DNA of 64,000 bases from UBA11475 sp045655805 (GCA_045655805.1 JAZOPZ010000015.1:1-64000); one strand, 5' to 3'; positions 15,930-25,174 are shown, numbered from the stretch's first letter. Notes: generated by a model not told the origin, from the letters alone. Program-made: numbers and translations.

Positions 15930-17462
15930 ATGAAAAAATTAGCAAAAAAAAGGCATAAATATATACCTGTAAGGTATGTGGTTGCATTAGCGTTAACTAT
16001 TTTAATCATAACGGTTATAATAGGTTCTGTAATGGCGCTTTGTTATTACTATCCAAAACTTTATATTGTAGCGTATTTGATACAAATAGCGTGTGTTCTT
16101 AAAATAGTCGCCTCTGACGACAACCCCGACTATAAAGTTCCGTGGCTATTGTTCGTGCTGATACTTCCGATAGTGGGGTTTATGCTTTATATAATGTTTT
16201 ATTCTCGTAAGTTAAAGCGAAAATTTCAAAAAAAGTTAAAAGACTTAAACGACGCCACCTACGACAATTGTGATAACGACCTTTTAGTAGAACTTAAAAG
16301 CGAAAACCTTTCAGCACACAACCAAGCGTTGATGCTCTGTAAAACCTCGGGTGGGCATATTTTTAAGAATTGCAAGCAAACCTACCTAAAAACTGGGCAA
16401 GAATATATGGACGCGCTCGTTGAAGATTTAAAAAGCGCTAAAAAATTCATTTTTCTAGAATACTTCATAATGGAAAAAGGTAAGTTTTTAAATACGGTTA
16501 TCGAAGTATTGAAAAGCAAAGTGCTAGACGGCGTAGAAGTCAAACTCGTTTATGATGATATCGGCTGTATGGTAAGACTTCCGCCAAATTATTATAGGAC
16601 GCTAAAAAAATACGGCATAAACGCAACGCCTTTTTCAAAAGTTCGTGGTAGTGCAGATAGTCGATTTAATAATCGCAGTCACCGTAAAATAGCGGTCATT
16701 GACGGCAAAATAGGTTATACTGGTGGGGTAAATATTGCCGACGAATATATCAACGAATATTCACCTTTTGGCGATTTTAAAGACGGTGGTATTCGAGTTG
16801 AAGGCGAGTGTGTTTGGGAATTTACAAAACTTTTTTTGCTTGATTACGGTATAAATGTAAAAGAGCCACTACAAATTACGGCAGATTATTTTCCAAAAAA
16901 TCAAACTGATGGCGACGGTTATATAGTTCCGTTTGGCGACGGGCCCGTCCCACTTTATAAGCACCCCGTAACAAAAGGGGCAATACAAAACTTGTTAAGT
17001 TCGGCTCAAGAATATTGTTATATAACGACACCGTATTTGATTATCGATAACGACTTGTGTCAAGATATTGAGAATTGCGCTATGCGTGGTGTAGAAGTTA
17101 TAATTATCGTTCCGCATATTCCCGACAAAAAAATCGTGTTTGAAATAACCAAAAGTTATTGTGAGCGTTTAGCAAAAGCAGGCGTAAAAATTTACGAATA
17201 CGCCCCAGGCTTTATCCACGCAAAAAATTATATTTCCGACGATAAATACGCTATCGTTGGCACGGTAAACCTTGATTATCGTTCACTCGTGCATCACTTT
17301 GAAAACGGCGTTTGGCTATATAATTGTGATTGTATAAATTCTATTAAAAACGACTTTTTGCAAACGCTTGAAAGTTGCGTTCCGTTTACTTTTAAAGAAA
17401 AACATTGCGCAGTTCGTAGGCTTTTAAGAAGTATAGTTAGGATATTTGCTCCGTTACTATAG
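15930..17462 (+). CDS. cls: Cardiolipin synthase
   Basis: The 510-residue protein has two N-terminal membrane segments (about 15-60) and two phospholipase-D HKD motifs: HRKIAVIDGKIGYTGG (near 250) and HAKNYISDDKYAIVG (near 430). It joins two phosphatidylglycerols to make cardiolipin at the membrane. The ATG at 15930 sits 6-7 bases after an AGGTG site; a GTG three codons earlier is possible. It is a single-gene unit. Confidence 0.95.
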   Translation: MKKLAKKRHKYIPVRYVVALALTILIITVIIGSVMALCYYYPKLYIVAYLIQIACVLKIVASDDNPDYKVPWLLFVLILPIVGFMLYIMFYSRKLKRKFQKKLKDLNDATYDNCDNDLLVELKSENLSAHNQALMLCKTSGGHIFKNCKQTYLKTGQEYMDALVEDLKSAKKFIFLEYFIMEKGKFLNTVIEVLKSKVLDGVEVKLVYDDIGCMVRLPPNYYRTLKKYGINATPFSKVRGSADSRFNNRSHRKIAVIDGKIGYTGGVNIADEYINEYSPFGDFKDGGIRVEGECVWEFTKLFLLDYGINVKEPLQITADYFPKNQTDGDGYIVPFGDGPVPLYKHPVTKGAIQNLLSSAQEYCYITTPYLIIDNDLCQDIENCAMRGVEVIIIVPHIPDKKIVFEITKSYCERLAKAGVKIYEYAPGFIHAKNYISDDKYAIVGTVNLDYRSLVHHFENGVWLYNCDCINSIKNDFLQTLESCVPFTFKEKHCAVRRLLRSIVRIFAPLL

Positions 17463-17650
17463 TGTAGAGTAGTTTATCTCGCGCGTGTGCGCGCCTAAGA
17501 ATATTTGTACAATTATATACTAGTATATAACATAGATATATAAATAAAAGACGAAATTTATAACAAAAGCCTTTTAAAAACGGCTTAATTTTTATAAATT
17601 CTCGCTCTCTCGCTTTTAGAGAATTAAGTTTTTATGATTCAAAAAAGAAA

Positions 17651-17674
17651 AAAAGCACCCGTTTGGGTGCTTTT
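17651..17674. terminator. Terminator hairpin after cls
   Basis: AAAAGCACCCGTTTGGGTGCTTTT is symmetric and could work in both directions. Between it and cls (17463-17650) are two weaker hairpins (GCGCGTGTGCGCGC near 17480; TAAATTCTC with GAGAATTA near 17598-17627) but no gene. Confidence 0.8.
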
Positions 17675-17770
17675 AAATCGCATTAAATTATTTTACTTTT
17701 GAAAAACGCCTTGATCGTCTAATCATTATAAAGGTTTGAAGTATTATAGCATTTTTAAAGATATGTATTA

Positions 17771-17815
17771 AAAATAACCCAACCCAAAACTAAAGTTTGG
17801 ATTAGGTTATTTTTG
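17771..17815 (-). terminator. Hairpin downstream of the broken tRNA-Ser copy
   Basis: AATAACC pairs with GGTTATT, with CCAAA/TTTGG inside. It lies where a terminator would follow the tRNA-Ser 3' end fragment on the minus strand. Confidence 0.5.
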
Positions 17816-17870
17816 GCGGAGAGAGTGTATATGCTACTACGCTATGCTCCGTAGGACGCAAGCGACGAAC
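17814..17870 (-). pseudogene. tRNA-Ser 3'-end fragment with inserted hairpin unit
   Basis: Bases 17814-17827 match the CCA end and acceptor strand of the intact tRNA-Ser (17954-17967). The match then breaks at the T-loop, where hairpin unit 1 is found; it resumes with CGAAC, the T-loop bases after the break, and is lost. It cannot fold as a tRNA. Confidence 0.7.
17834..17867. repeat. Hairpin unit 1 (CTACG..CGTAG + GACGCAAGCGACG)
   Basis: A 5-bp hairpin CTACG-CTATGCTC-CGTAG followed by the 13-base tail GACGCAAGCGACG. The same layout occurs in units 2 and 3. Beyond it, 17871-17890 form a further inverted repeat (AAAATTTGC-GA-GCAAATTTT). Confidence 0.7.
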
Positions 17871-17921
17871 AAAATTTGCGAGCAAATTTTAGTTCTTACC
17901 CATAGCCTTTTCAACCAAAAC

Positions 17922-17949
17922 AAAAAAAGACGGTTTTGCCGTCTTTTTT
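17922..17949. terminator. Terminator of tRNA-Ser
   Basis: AAAAGACGG-TTTT-GCCGTCTTTT type hairpin lying just beyond the CCA end of the minus-strand tRNA; the same hairpin type ends the gene at 9999. Confidence 0.85.
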
Positions 17950-17953
17950 GTTT

Positions 17954-18042
17954 TGGCGGAGAGAGTGGGATTCGAACCCACGATACATTGCTGTATACCT
18001 GATTTCGAGTCAGGGCCGTTATGACCTCTTCGATATCTCTCC
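17954..18042 (-). tRNA. tRNA-Ser (anticodon CGA), CCA encoded
   Basis: On the minus strand GGAGAGA pairs with TCTCTCC, followed by G and CCA. The anticodon arm is CCTGA-CTCGAAA-TCAGG with anticodon CGA. A long variable arm (ATAC-AGCAAT-GTAT), typical of tRNA-Ser, and the T arm GTGGG-TTCGAAT-CCCAC complete it. The 89-base length is normal for class II tRNAs. Confidence 0.96.
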
Positions 18043-18096
18043 ATAATGTATTAAGTTGTTTTGTTTATTTTCGGCAGAAATCAGTATACCTGATTA

Positions 18097-18130
18097 CTAC
18101 TACGCGTCGCTCCGTAGGACGTAAACGGCG
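18097..18130. repeat. Hairpin unit 2 inside the broken tRNA-Ser
   Basis: CTACG-CGTCGCTC-CGTAG followed by GACGTAAACGGCG, a slightly diverged form of the unit-1 tail. Inserted in the anticodon loop at TTTCGAG. Confidence 0.7.
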
Positions 18131-18153
18131 AGTCAGGGCCGTTATGACCTCTG

Positions 18154-18180
18154 CTGGCTAGTGCCAGGACGCAAGCGACG
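18154..18180. repeat. Hairpin unit 3 inside the broken tRNA-Ser
   Basis: CTGGC-TAGT-GCCAG followed by GACGCAAGCGACG, the exact tail of unit 1 behind a different stem. Inserted in the D arm at TTCGATA. Confidence 0.7.
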
Positions 18181-18440
18181 ATATCTCTCCATAGTATATC
18201 AAGTTATTTTAGCGTGATTATTGTAGCATATAAAAAGCCAAAAAGCAAGCAAAATGATATTACTTTTAGGCAAGGTAAATAATAATATTTTCGGCGACAA
18301 ATGGATTTTGAATTTTTTAAAAAACAGTTGTCGCCTCTTTGTTTTGTTGACGTTTTTTGTAAAAAATCGACCAAAAAACAAAAAAATCGTTAATTTTTGA
18401 CGGCAAATGACTGTAAAATTCCGTAATTTTGTAAAAATGA

Positions 18441-18469
18441 TTTACAACCTTTGCTCCAAGTGTTATAAT
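18441..18469 (+). promoter_or_regulatory. Promoter of the fakA operon
   Basis: TTTACA and TATAAT with 17-base spacing. A further TATAAT lies at 18486. The leader also holds a GC-rich hairpin (GCGCGC-TTGT-GCGTGCGC). Confidence 0.65.
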
Positions 18470-18543
18470 ATTTAGTAGTTTGTATTATAATATAACGCGC
18501 GCTTGTGCGTGCGCAAAGTTACTATTCACTTTAGGAGAAGATT

Positions 18544-20241
18544 ATGAGAGACGATAAAAAGCCCCTCGATAATAAAGTTATTGACGCCGAACTTTTCGAA
18601 CGCTTAATGATATGTGGTGCAACCAATTTGCACACTAATATTGAAGAAGTAAATAACCTTAACGTTTTCCCTATCCCTGACGGTGATACGGGTGATAATA
18701 TGTATTTGACCTTAAAGGGGGGCGTGGACGAACTTTGCTCAAAATCGTCAGACACGCTAGAGGGCAAAGCCCGTGCGTTAGCGCAAGGTATGTTGTTGAA
18801 CGCTCGTGGTAACTCCGGCGTAATACTTTCACAATTTTTTAGTGGAATGTCGGATGGTTTAATCGGTCACGAGAGCGTTTCTCTGCCAGAGTTTGTGACA
18901 GCGCTTGAAAATGGCGTTAAACGCGCCTATGGTGCCGTTGCAGAACCCGTTGAGGGCACGATATTAACCGTTGCGAGGGAGGCTGTTGAAGGTGTTAAAG
19001 AAGAAGTTTCACCTTCTTCAACCATCGAGGATTTCTGCCAAAGATTTTTAAAGGAAATGCAAAAATCTTTAGAGCATACCCCTGAACTTTTACACGTGTT
19101 AAAAGAGGCTCAAGTTATCGATAGTGGTGGCGCAGGGTTGGTGTATATTATTGAAGGTTTTTGTAAAGCCTTTAACGACAGTATTTCTAGTGACGAACTC
19201 GCCGTAACGGTAGTTGCGTCAAAAAAATTAGACTTTTCAAAGTTTGATGAAAATACTGAAATGAAGTATGGTTATTGTACTGAACTTTTATTACAACTTC
19301 AAACTTCAAAAACCGACGTTAACAATTTTCCACTTAAAGAGTTAATTGCTTATCTTGAATCGATAGGGGATTCAATCGTAGCGTTTGTTACTGGTACGGT
19401 GGTTAAAATACACGTCCATACGATGACGCCGTATAAAGTACTTGAATATTGTCAACGCTACGGTGAATTTTTAACCGTAAAAATTGAAAATATGACTTTG
19501 CAACATAACGAAACCGTTGAAAGTAAACCGGAATCTTTCAGCGCGTCGGCTATGAGTAAAAAGGTTAAAAAAGAACGCAAGCCTTACGGTGTCGTAACCG
19601 TTGCATCGGGGGACGGTATCAAAAAACTTTTCGCTGATATGGGCGTCGACTACGTTATTTCTGGTGGGCAAACAAACAACCCGTCAGCCGAAGATTTTAT
19701 TCAAGCGTTTGACGACGTAAACGCTGATTGTATATTCGTTTTCCCCAATAACGGCAATATTGTTTTAGCCGCAAAACAAGCAGCGCAAATATATAAAGAT
19801 TCTGAAATTAGAGTTATCGAAAGCAAGAGTTTAGGCGAGGGATATACTGCAATCTCTATGCTTGATTATTCCGTTGGCGACGCTGACGAAATAGAAAAAT
19901 TACTAAAAGATTGTATGAGTTGTGTCGTTACTGCAATGGTAACTACGGCAGTAAGGGATACAACTTTGAACGGCGTAACCGTTAAAGAGGGTGATTACAT
20001 AGGGTTCACGAATCACACAATGCTCACTTCAACGCCATCAAAAATGCAATCGACAAAAGATTTGCTTGAAAAACTTGGACTTAAAGACAAAACTTACGCT
20101 ATTGCAGTATACGGCAATAACGCTACTATTGACGAACGTCAAGAACTTGCGTCGCATATTCAGTCCACCTATAGTGACCTTGAGTTTTACGAAGTGGACG
20201 GCGAGCAAGACGTTTACGATTTTATATTTATAGTTGAATAA
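18544..20241 (+). CDS. fakA: Fatty acid kinase catalytic subunit (DAK2/YloV family)
   Basis: The 565-residue protein has an N-terminal DhaL-like kinase domain (about 1-210) with NVFPIPDGDTGDNMYLTL (Mg-ATP aspartates) and LLNARGNSGVILSQFFSG, a middle linker region and a C-terminal FakA-type domain (about 340-565). FakA phosphorylates fatty acids held by a FakB (DegV-fold) partner. The next gene is a DegV protein and the third an acyltransferase, so the three make a route for taking in exogenous fatty acids into phospholipid. Length matches FakA of Gram-positives. RBS AGGAGA. Confidence 0.9.
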   Translation: MRDDKKPLDNKVIDAELFERLMICGATNLHTNIEEVNNLNVFPIPDGDTGDNMYLTLKGGVDELCSKSSDTLEGKARALAQGMLLNARGNSGVILSQFFSGMSDGLIGHESVSLPEFVTALENGVKRAYGAVAEPVEGTILTVAREAVEGVKEEVSPSSTIEDFCQRFLKEMQKSLEHTPELLHVLKEAQVIDSGGAGLVYIIEGFCKAFNDSISSDELAVTVVASKKLDFSKFDENTEMKYGYCTELLLQLQTSKTDVNNFPLKELIAYLESIGDSIVAFVTGTVVKIHVHTMTPYKVLEYCQRYGEFLTVKIENMTLQHNETVESKPESFSASAMSKKVKKERKPYGVVTVASGDGIKKLFADMGVDYVISGGQTNNPSAEDFIQAFDDVNADCIFVFPNNGNIVLAAKQAAQIYKDSEIRVIESKSLGEGYTAISMLDYSVGDADEIEKLLKDCMSCVVTAMVTTAVRDTTLNGVTVKEGDYIGFTNHTMLTSTPSKMQSTKDLLEKLGLKDKTYAIAVYGNNATIDERQELASHIQSTYSDLEFYEVDGEQDVYDFIFIVE

Positions 20242-20255
20242 CTAAAGGAGTAATT

Positions 20256-21152
20256 ATGAGAGATTATATTGTTTTAACAGATTCGGGTTGCGACCTTGAT
20301 AGTGAAATTAGAACTCGTTACGGCTTAGAGTGTGTAAATATGCACTTTATGTACGGCGATAAAGACTATGAATGCGACCTTGATTGGAAAGAAATGTCGG
20401 CACAAGAATTTTATAGCATTATCAGAAACGGCACTAGAATAATAACTTCTCAAGTGCCTCGTTCAGAATACGAAAGATTTTTTATTTCGGCTATTGAAAG
20501 TGGTAAAGACGTGTTATATATCGGTTGTTCGTCAATGATATCTTCAGGCGTTAAGTCTGCTTTTGTCGTTCGTGACGAAGTTTTAGCAAAATATCCTGAT
20601 GCAAAAATTATTTGTATCGACACTTTAAGAACTTCAATGGGACAAGGATTGCTTGCGATTAGCGCGTGTGAAAACAAGGCAAACGGTATGAATATTGAAG
20701 AAAACGCAAAATGGATTGAAGACCATAAGCAAACCGTTAATATGGAAGGCACGGTGGAAAATTTAGTATACTTAAAGCGCGCGGGTAGGGTAAGTGCAGC
20801 AAGTGCTTTTTTCGGTGGACTTATGAATATTAAACCTATCATTATTTCAGACGCAAAAGGTCAAAACTTTGCCGTTGAAAAAACTCGTGGTAGAAAAGCA
20901 TCACTCGATAGACTTATAGAAAGAACGGTTGAACATTACGAAGACGTTCCACATCAACACGTTTTTTTATGTCACGCTGACTGTTTAGAAGAGGCTGAAC
21001 AATTCAAAAAAGACTTTATCACAAAACTCGGCAAAGAAGTGCCTGTAACTATTAGTTGGGTAGGCCCAGGTGTTGGCGCAAGCGTTGGCCCAGGCATGAT
21101 GGCGATTTTCGTATATGGTAAAGAAGTGACCGTAAACAAAGAAGAGGCTTAA
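20256..21152 (+). CDS. DegV family fatty acid-binding protein (FakB-like)
   Basis: At 298 residues it shows the DegV pattern: YIVLTDSGCDLDSE at the start, TSQVPRSEYERFF, the fatty-acid carboxylate region SSMISSGVKSAF near 90, CIDTLRTSMGQGLL, and the C-terminal PGVGASVGPGMMAIFV. DegV proteins carry the acyl chain for FakA. The gap to fakA is 14 bases and both have good ribosome sites, supporting one operon. Which fatty acid it prefers cannot be told. Confidence 0.92.
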   Translation: MRDYIVLTDSGCDLDSEIRTRYGLECVNMHFMYGDKDYECDLDWKEMSAQEFYSIIRNGTRIITSQVPRSEYERFFISAIESGKDVLYIGCSSMISSGVKSAFVVRDEVLAKYPDAKIICIDTLRTSMGQGLLAISACENKANGMNIEENAKWIEDHKQTVNMEGTVENLVYLKRAGRVSAASAFFGGLMNIKPIIISDAKGQNFAVEKTRGRKASLDRLIERTVEHYEDVPHQHVFLCHADCLEEAEQFKKDFITKLGKEVPVTISWVGPGVGASVGPGMMAIFVYGKEVTVNKEEA

Positions 21153-21168
21153 ATTAAGGACTAACATT

Positions 21169-21909
21169 ATGGCATACGATTGGCAAAATTTCAAGGGCTT
21201 TCATAAAAAACAACCTATCTGGAATACTTTCAAAATTCCAATGAGATTACTTTTCAAAAAACCTGAAATTATAAATCTTGCAGGCGACCTTGAACAAAAA
21301 AGTATAGTTATAGCAAACCACTCTGCAAAAAGTGGTCCACCAAGCCTTGATATGTATTATCCTATCAAGACGGCGAAGTGGGGCGCTCACGAAATGCTCG
21401 GTAACTTCAAGAGCAGGAAGGAATATTTAAGAGATATTTTATATATTAAAAAGTGTGGCAAAAAGCCTGGTTTTATAAATTCTTTAAAGTCAACCATTAT
21501 GGCTATTTTTTCGCCTATGGTTTACAAGGGTATGTGGATGATGCCAACTTATACCGACGGTAGATTAGCGCTCACCATTAAAAACAGTATTAAAGTTTTA
21601 GAAAGTGGCTCACCCGTTATGGTTTACCCTGAAAATTCAAATAACGGATATAAAGACGTTTTAACGCAACTTTTCCCGGGGTTTGTAATGCTTGCAATGC
21701 GTTATTATAAAAACAAGGGTGAAGATTTGCCAGTTTACCCTGTTTATTACAGTATCAAGAAAAGACTTATGGTTATCGGTAAGCCTTTGTACGTTCAAGA
21801 TATGGTAAAAGAAGGGCTCGATAGATATCAAATTGCTGATAGATATTTAGAAGTTTTAAACGGTTTATACTTTGAGTACGTAGTTCCGTACGACCGTAAA
21901 AAGAAATAA
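21169..21909 (+). CDS. Lysophospholipid acyltransferase-like protein
   Basis: The 246-residue protein resembles PlsC-type acyltransferases: IVIANHSAKSGPPSLD (about 46-61) stands where NHxxxxD is found, and MVYPENSNNGY (about 147-157) matches the VFPEG-type motif. The aspartate of the NHxxxxD motif is not at the usual spacing, so activity or motif use may differ. No clear membrane segment apart from a hydrophobic patch. It follows degV by 16 bases in the fatty acid kinase operon, consistent with acyl transfer to a glycerolipid. RBS AAGGA is moderate. Confidence 0.75.
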   Translation: MAYDWQNFKGFHKKQPIWNTFKIPMRLLFKKPEIINLAGDLEQKSIVIANHSAKSGPPSLDMYYPIKTAKWGAHEMLGNFKSRKEYLRDILYIKKCGKKPGFINSLKSTIMAIFSPMVYKGMWMMPTYTDGRLALTIKNSIKVLESGSPVMVYPENSNNGYKDVLTQLFPGFVMLAMRYYKNKGEDLPVYPVYYSIKKRLMVIGKPLYVQDMVKEGLDRYQIADRYLEVLNGLYFEYVVPYDRKKK

Positions 21910-21910
21910 A

Positions 21911-21940
21911 AAAAGGAGTTCTTTTTGAACTCCTTTTTTG
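21911..21940 (+). terminator. Terminator of the fakA operon
   Basis: AAAAGGAGTTC-TTTTT-GAACTCCTTTT followed by TT; also usable for the convergent symporter gene. Confidence 0.92.
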
Positions 21941-21955
21941 TTTGTTTGGTTTAAT

Positions 21956-23419
21956 TTAGTCGTTAACGGTGTTGTCATTGTTGACCACAACGTTGTCGTT
22001 AAGCGCTACCGTTTCGTCATCTTGCCAATAGTCAAGGCTATCGTCTATTCCTATGTTTTTAGCGATAAACACGGGTTCAAACCCAAGTTTGCGTTGGCGT
22101 CTATAATCGGCGATTGCTCTAAAAGCATATTTGCTTAAAATACACAATACAGGTATGTTGATAAGAGCCATAAGTCCCATAGTTATATCAGCGATATTCC
22201 ATAAAAGGTCAGCAGAAAGTCCTGCACCTATTAAAATTACTAACGAGCAAATTACTTTATAAATATTCATAAAGCGTTTGCTTGGCTCACGCTTTAACAT
22301 ATAAACGAGCGCAGAGTCAACGTAATAAAGATTGCCTAAAAGTGTAGTGAAGGCAAAAAGTATCATAGCAACGGTTATAAATATAGGACCAAAGCCACCG
22401 AGAGCTGCCTTTACTGACGCTTGCACGTAAGGTGCGCCACTGATTGCTTCGCTAGGTTCAACGCCAGAGCACATACACATAAACGCCGTCGCAGTACAAA
22501 TTAAAATTGTATCGATAAATACAGAAAGAACTTGTACTAAACCTTGTTTTACAGGGTGTGAAACTTCAGCCGACGCCGACGCATTTGGAGCAGAACCAAC
22601 ACCTGCCTCGTTAGAGAATAACCCACGCTTAATGCCGTACATTACGCAACTACCACCAAAACCACCGAAAATTGCTTTAAAATCAAAAGCCTCGGTAAAT
22701 ATCGTAGCAAGCACCGACGGTAGAGTGTCGATATTTAAAATTACGACTAGAAGCGAAATCAATATGTACGCAACGCCCATGAACGGAACTAAAAAACTAG
22801 TAACTTTGATAATTCGCTTACCACCGCCGATTAAACAGTAGCCAACGATACTTGCAAGGATAGTGCCTATAACCCAAGGCGTCCAAGATTTATCGTAAAA
22901 AGAATACGTTGAAAAAGTGTCTTGTAAATTGTAAGACGCCAGCATATTAAAGCCGAACGCGTATGTCAAAATTAAAAAGATAGAAAAAACAATTGCAAGA
23001 GGACGGCATTTAAGCGCCTTTTCAATGTAATAAGCAGGGCCACCGTAACAACCGTTTTCGCCACGCTTTTTGTAAATTTGAGCAAGAGTACTTTCGATTA
23101 ACGCAGATGCGCCACCGATAAGCGCGATAATCCACATCCAAAACACAGAGCCAAAGCCACCCAAGCAAAGAGCAGTTGCTACGCCTACGATATTGCCCGT
23201 GCCAACCCTTGACGCAGTTGAAACCATGAGTGCTTGGAAAGATGAAACGCCTTTGCCGTCTTTCGGTTTTTCGGTAACCGAACGGAATTGTTCACCAAGC
23301 ATTGTAAATTGAGACGCTTTGGTTCTAACTGTAAAATATATACCACCTAATACTAGCAGTATTATCAAAACGTAACTGTACAACGCGTTACTGAACCAAT
23401 TGATAATTTGTTCAAACAT
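21956..23419 (-). CDS. Sodium:alanine (AGCS family) symporter
   Basis: The 487 residues form about ten membrane segments. Family motifs include TASRVGTGNIVGVATAL near 68, GGASALIESTLAQIYKK near 100 and GLFSNEAGVGSAPNASA near 265. AGCS proteins import alanine or glycine with Na+. The gene is leftward with its own promoter, convergent with the fakA operon. Confidence 0.93.
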   Translation of the reverse strand: MFEQIINWFSNALYSYVLIILLVLGGIYFTVRTKASQFTMLGEQFRSVTEKPKDGKGVSSFQALMVSTASRVGTGNIVGVATALCLGGFGSVFWMWIIALIGGASALIESTLAQIYKKRGENGCYGGPAYYIEKALKCRPLAIVFSIFLILTYAFGFNMLASYNLQDTFSTYSFYDKSWTPWVIGTILASIVGYCLIGGGKRIIKVTSFLVPFMGVAYILISLLVVILNIDTLPSVLATIFTEAFDFKAIFGGFGGSCVMYGIKRGLFSNEAGVGSAPNASASAEVSHPVKQGLVQVLSVFIDTILICTATAFMCMCSGVEPSEAISGAPYVQASVKAALGGFGPIFITVAMILFAFTTLLGNLYYVDSALVYMLKREPSKRFMNIYKVICSLVILIGAGLSADLLWNIADITMGLMALINIPVLCILSKYAFRAIADYRRQRKLGFEPVFIAKNIGIDDSLDYWQDDETVALNDNVVVNNDNTVND

Positions 23420-23448
23420 AAATAGTTCTCCTTAAATAATTCCAACAC

Positions 23449-23477
23449 ATTATATCATAAAACAGATTTTTTGACAA
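23449..23477 (-). promoter_or_regulatory. Promoter of the AGCS symporter gene
   Basis: Minus-strand TTGTCA and TATAAT with 17-base spacing. Confidence 0.7.
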
Positions 23478-23550
23478 GGGTAGTTTTAAAAACTAGTAGT
23501 CTTCTTTGCAAAATTGTAGGTCTATAGTAAAAACAAGTGACAGTCAACCG

Positions 23551-23579
23551 TTGACAACCGCAAGTTCTAGTATTATAAT
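23551..23579 (+). promoter_or_regulatory. Promoter of the SSS symporter / arylpyruvate operon
   Basis: TTGACA and TATAAT with 17-base spacing, 37 bases before the symporter gene. No promoter this good is seen later in the operon. Confidence 0.75.
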
Positions 23580-23616
23580 ATAAAATATATTATTTTACTA
23601 TGGGGCTTTATTTTTT

Positions 23617-25158
23617 ATGGTTTTAGACTACGTTATACTTGCTCTATACGCATTATCAATGGTTGGTATTGCTTTATACACTAAAAATCGTTCAAAATCG
23701 GTGGACGACTTTTTGCTTGCAGGTAAAAAGGGACTTAACGGTTGGATGACGGCTTTTGCTTACGGTACTACTTATTTTTCAGCGGTAATATTTATCGGTT
23801 ACGCGGGTAATTTTGGCAAACAATACGGTCTTGCGTCGGTTTGGATAGGTATCGGTAACGCTATATTAGGTTCGTTAATCGCTTGGTGGGTTTTGGCAAA
23901 GCGTACTAAAAATATGACGACTAGATTAGAATCAAAAACTATGCCAGAATTTTTCGAAAAGCGTTTCGGTAGTAAAAAGTTAAAAATCGTTACGGCTGTA
24001 ATTATTTTTATTTTTCTTATTCCGTATTCGGCGTCTGTTTACAACGGTTTGTCAAGTTTGTTTGAAATCGTATTTGGTATCCCTGGTTGGATTATTATGA
24101 TTTGTCTTGCTTTACTTACTGCGATATATTTGTTTTTTGGTGGGTATTTTGCAACGGCGCTTTCAGATTTTATACAAGGTATAATAATGCTCATTGGCGT
24201 GGCGGTTATGGTATTGTGTTTCTTAAATCACTCAAACGTAAATTGGGATTTATCGACGCTTACTTCTAATCCTAATCTTAATTGGTTTACTTTCTCGTCA
24301 ACAAATACGGGTATTTACGGCAATACCGTTTCACTTTTAGCGCTTGTGCTTTTGACTTCAATGGGTGTTTGGGCTTTGCCTCAAACTATTCACAAATACT
24401 ATGCGGTAAGGGATAAAAAAGCAATCAATCAAGGGATGGTAGTTTCAACGCTTTTTGCTATCGTGATAGGTTTTGGCGCTTACTTTACGGGTGCGTTATC
24501 GGGGCTTTTCCCTGAATTTGCTACTACGGCAGGCGATAAGGTAGTTCCGTATATGCTTGCAAAAGTTATACCTGTGGGTGTTACGGGGGTAATTGCCGTA
24601 TTGATACTTTCAGCAAGTATGTCAACGCTCGCGTCAGTGTCGCTTGCGTCTGCGTCGGTAGTTGCCGTTGATATTTACAAGGGTAAAATAAAAACTGATG
24701 CAACGGACAAGCAAGTTAATATAACGATGCGTGCTCTTTGCTTGGTGTTTATACTTATTTCGGTAGTGCTTGCAATCCTTAACGAAAAGTTTCAAATCAC
24801 CGCTATTGCTTATATGATGGGTATAAGTTGGGGTACGCTAGCAGGTTGCTTTATGGGGCCGTACGTTTTGGGCGTAATTTCTAAAAAAGTGACAAAGACT
24901 GCAAGTTGGGTATCTGTTATAACTTCAATTTGTTTAACCGTGGCGTTGATATTCTTTTTTGGATATCACAAAAACGGATTTAGTTGCAATTTGACAACGG
25001 CAATCAAAACGGGCGTTGGTTGTTCGCCTATGATAGGCGTTATTTGTATGATATCGTCTGTAATATTGACGGTAGTAGTTAGCGCTTTCACTAAAAAGCC
25101 GTCGGATGAAATCTTGTATAACGCTTTCGATAAACCTATCGAAAACGAAATAAAATAA
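23617..25158 (+). CDS. Sodium:solute symporter (SSS family)
   Basis: The 513-residue protein has about 13 membrane segments and SSS-family features: NRSKSVDDFLLAGKKG near 25-40 and AYGTTYFSAVIFIGYAG near 48-64. The substrate is not readable. It lies 16 bases before the ligase gene of the aromatic amino acid cluster, suggesting uptake of an amino acid or an aryl acid for that pathway. The ribosome site (GGGGC) is weak. Confidence 0.88.
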   Translation: MVLDYVILALYALSMVGIALYTKNRSKSVDDFLLAGKKGLNGWMTAFAYGTTYFSAVIFIGYAGNFGKQYGLASVWIGIGNAILGSLIAWWVLAKRTKNMTTRLESKTMPEFFEKRFGSKKLKIVTAVIIFIFLIPYSASVYNGLSSLFEIVFGIPGWIIMICLALLTAIYLFFGGYFATALSDFIQGIIMLIGVAVMVLCFLNHSNVNWDLSTLTSNPNLNWFTFSSTNTGIYGNTVSLLALVLLTSMGVWALPQTIHKYYAVRDKKAINQGMVVSTLFAIVIGFGAYFTGALSGLFPEFATTAGDKVVPYMLAKVIPVGVTGVIAVLILSASMSTLASVSLASASVVAVDIYKGKIKTDATDKQVNITMRALCLVFILISVVLAILNEKFQITAIAYMMGISWGTLAGCFMGPYVLGVISKKVTKTASWVSVITSICLTVALIFFFGYHKNGFSCNLTTAIKTGVGCSPMIGVICMISSVILTVVVSAFTKKPSDEILYNAFDKPIENEIK

Positions 25159-25174
25159 ATTTGGGTATAGTAAA

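Larger units (their letters stand above)
18084..18190 (-). pseudogene. Broken tRNA-Ser copy interrupted by two hairpin units
   Basis: Pieces identical to the intact tRNA-Ser (GTATACCTGATT, CGAGTCAGGGCCGTTATGAC, CGATATCTCTCCATA) appear in the same order, interrupted in the anticodon loop by unit 2 and in the D arm by unit 3. Sequence beyond the 5' end (AAGTTATTTT against AAGTTGTTTT) is also duplicated, so a whole tRNA unit was copied in tandem and then decayed. The T arm and 3' end are missing. Confidence 0.8.
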
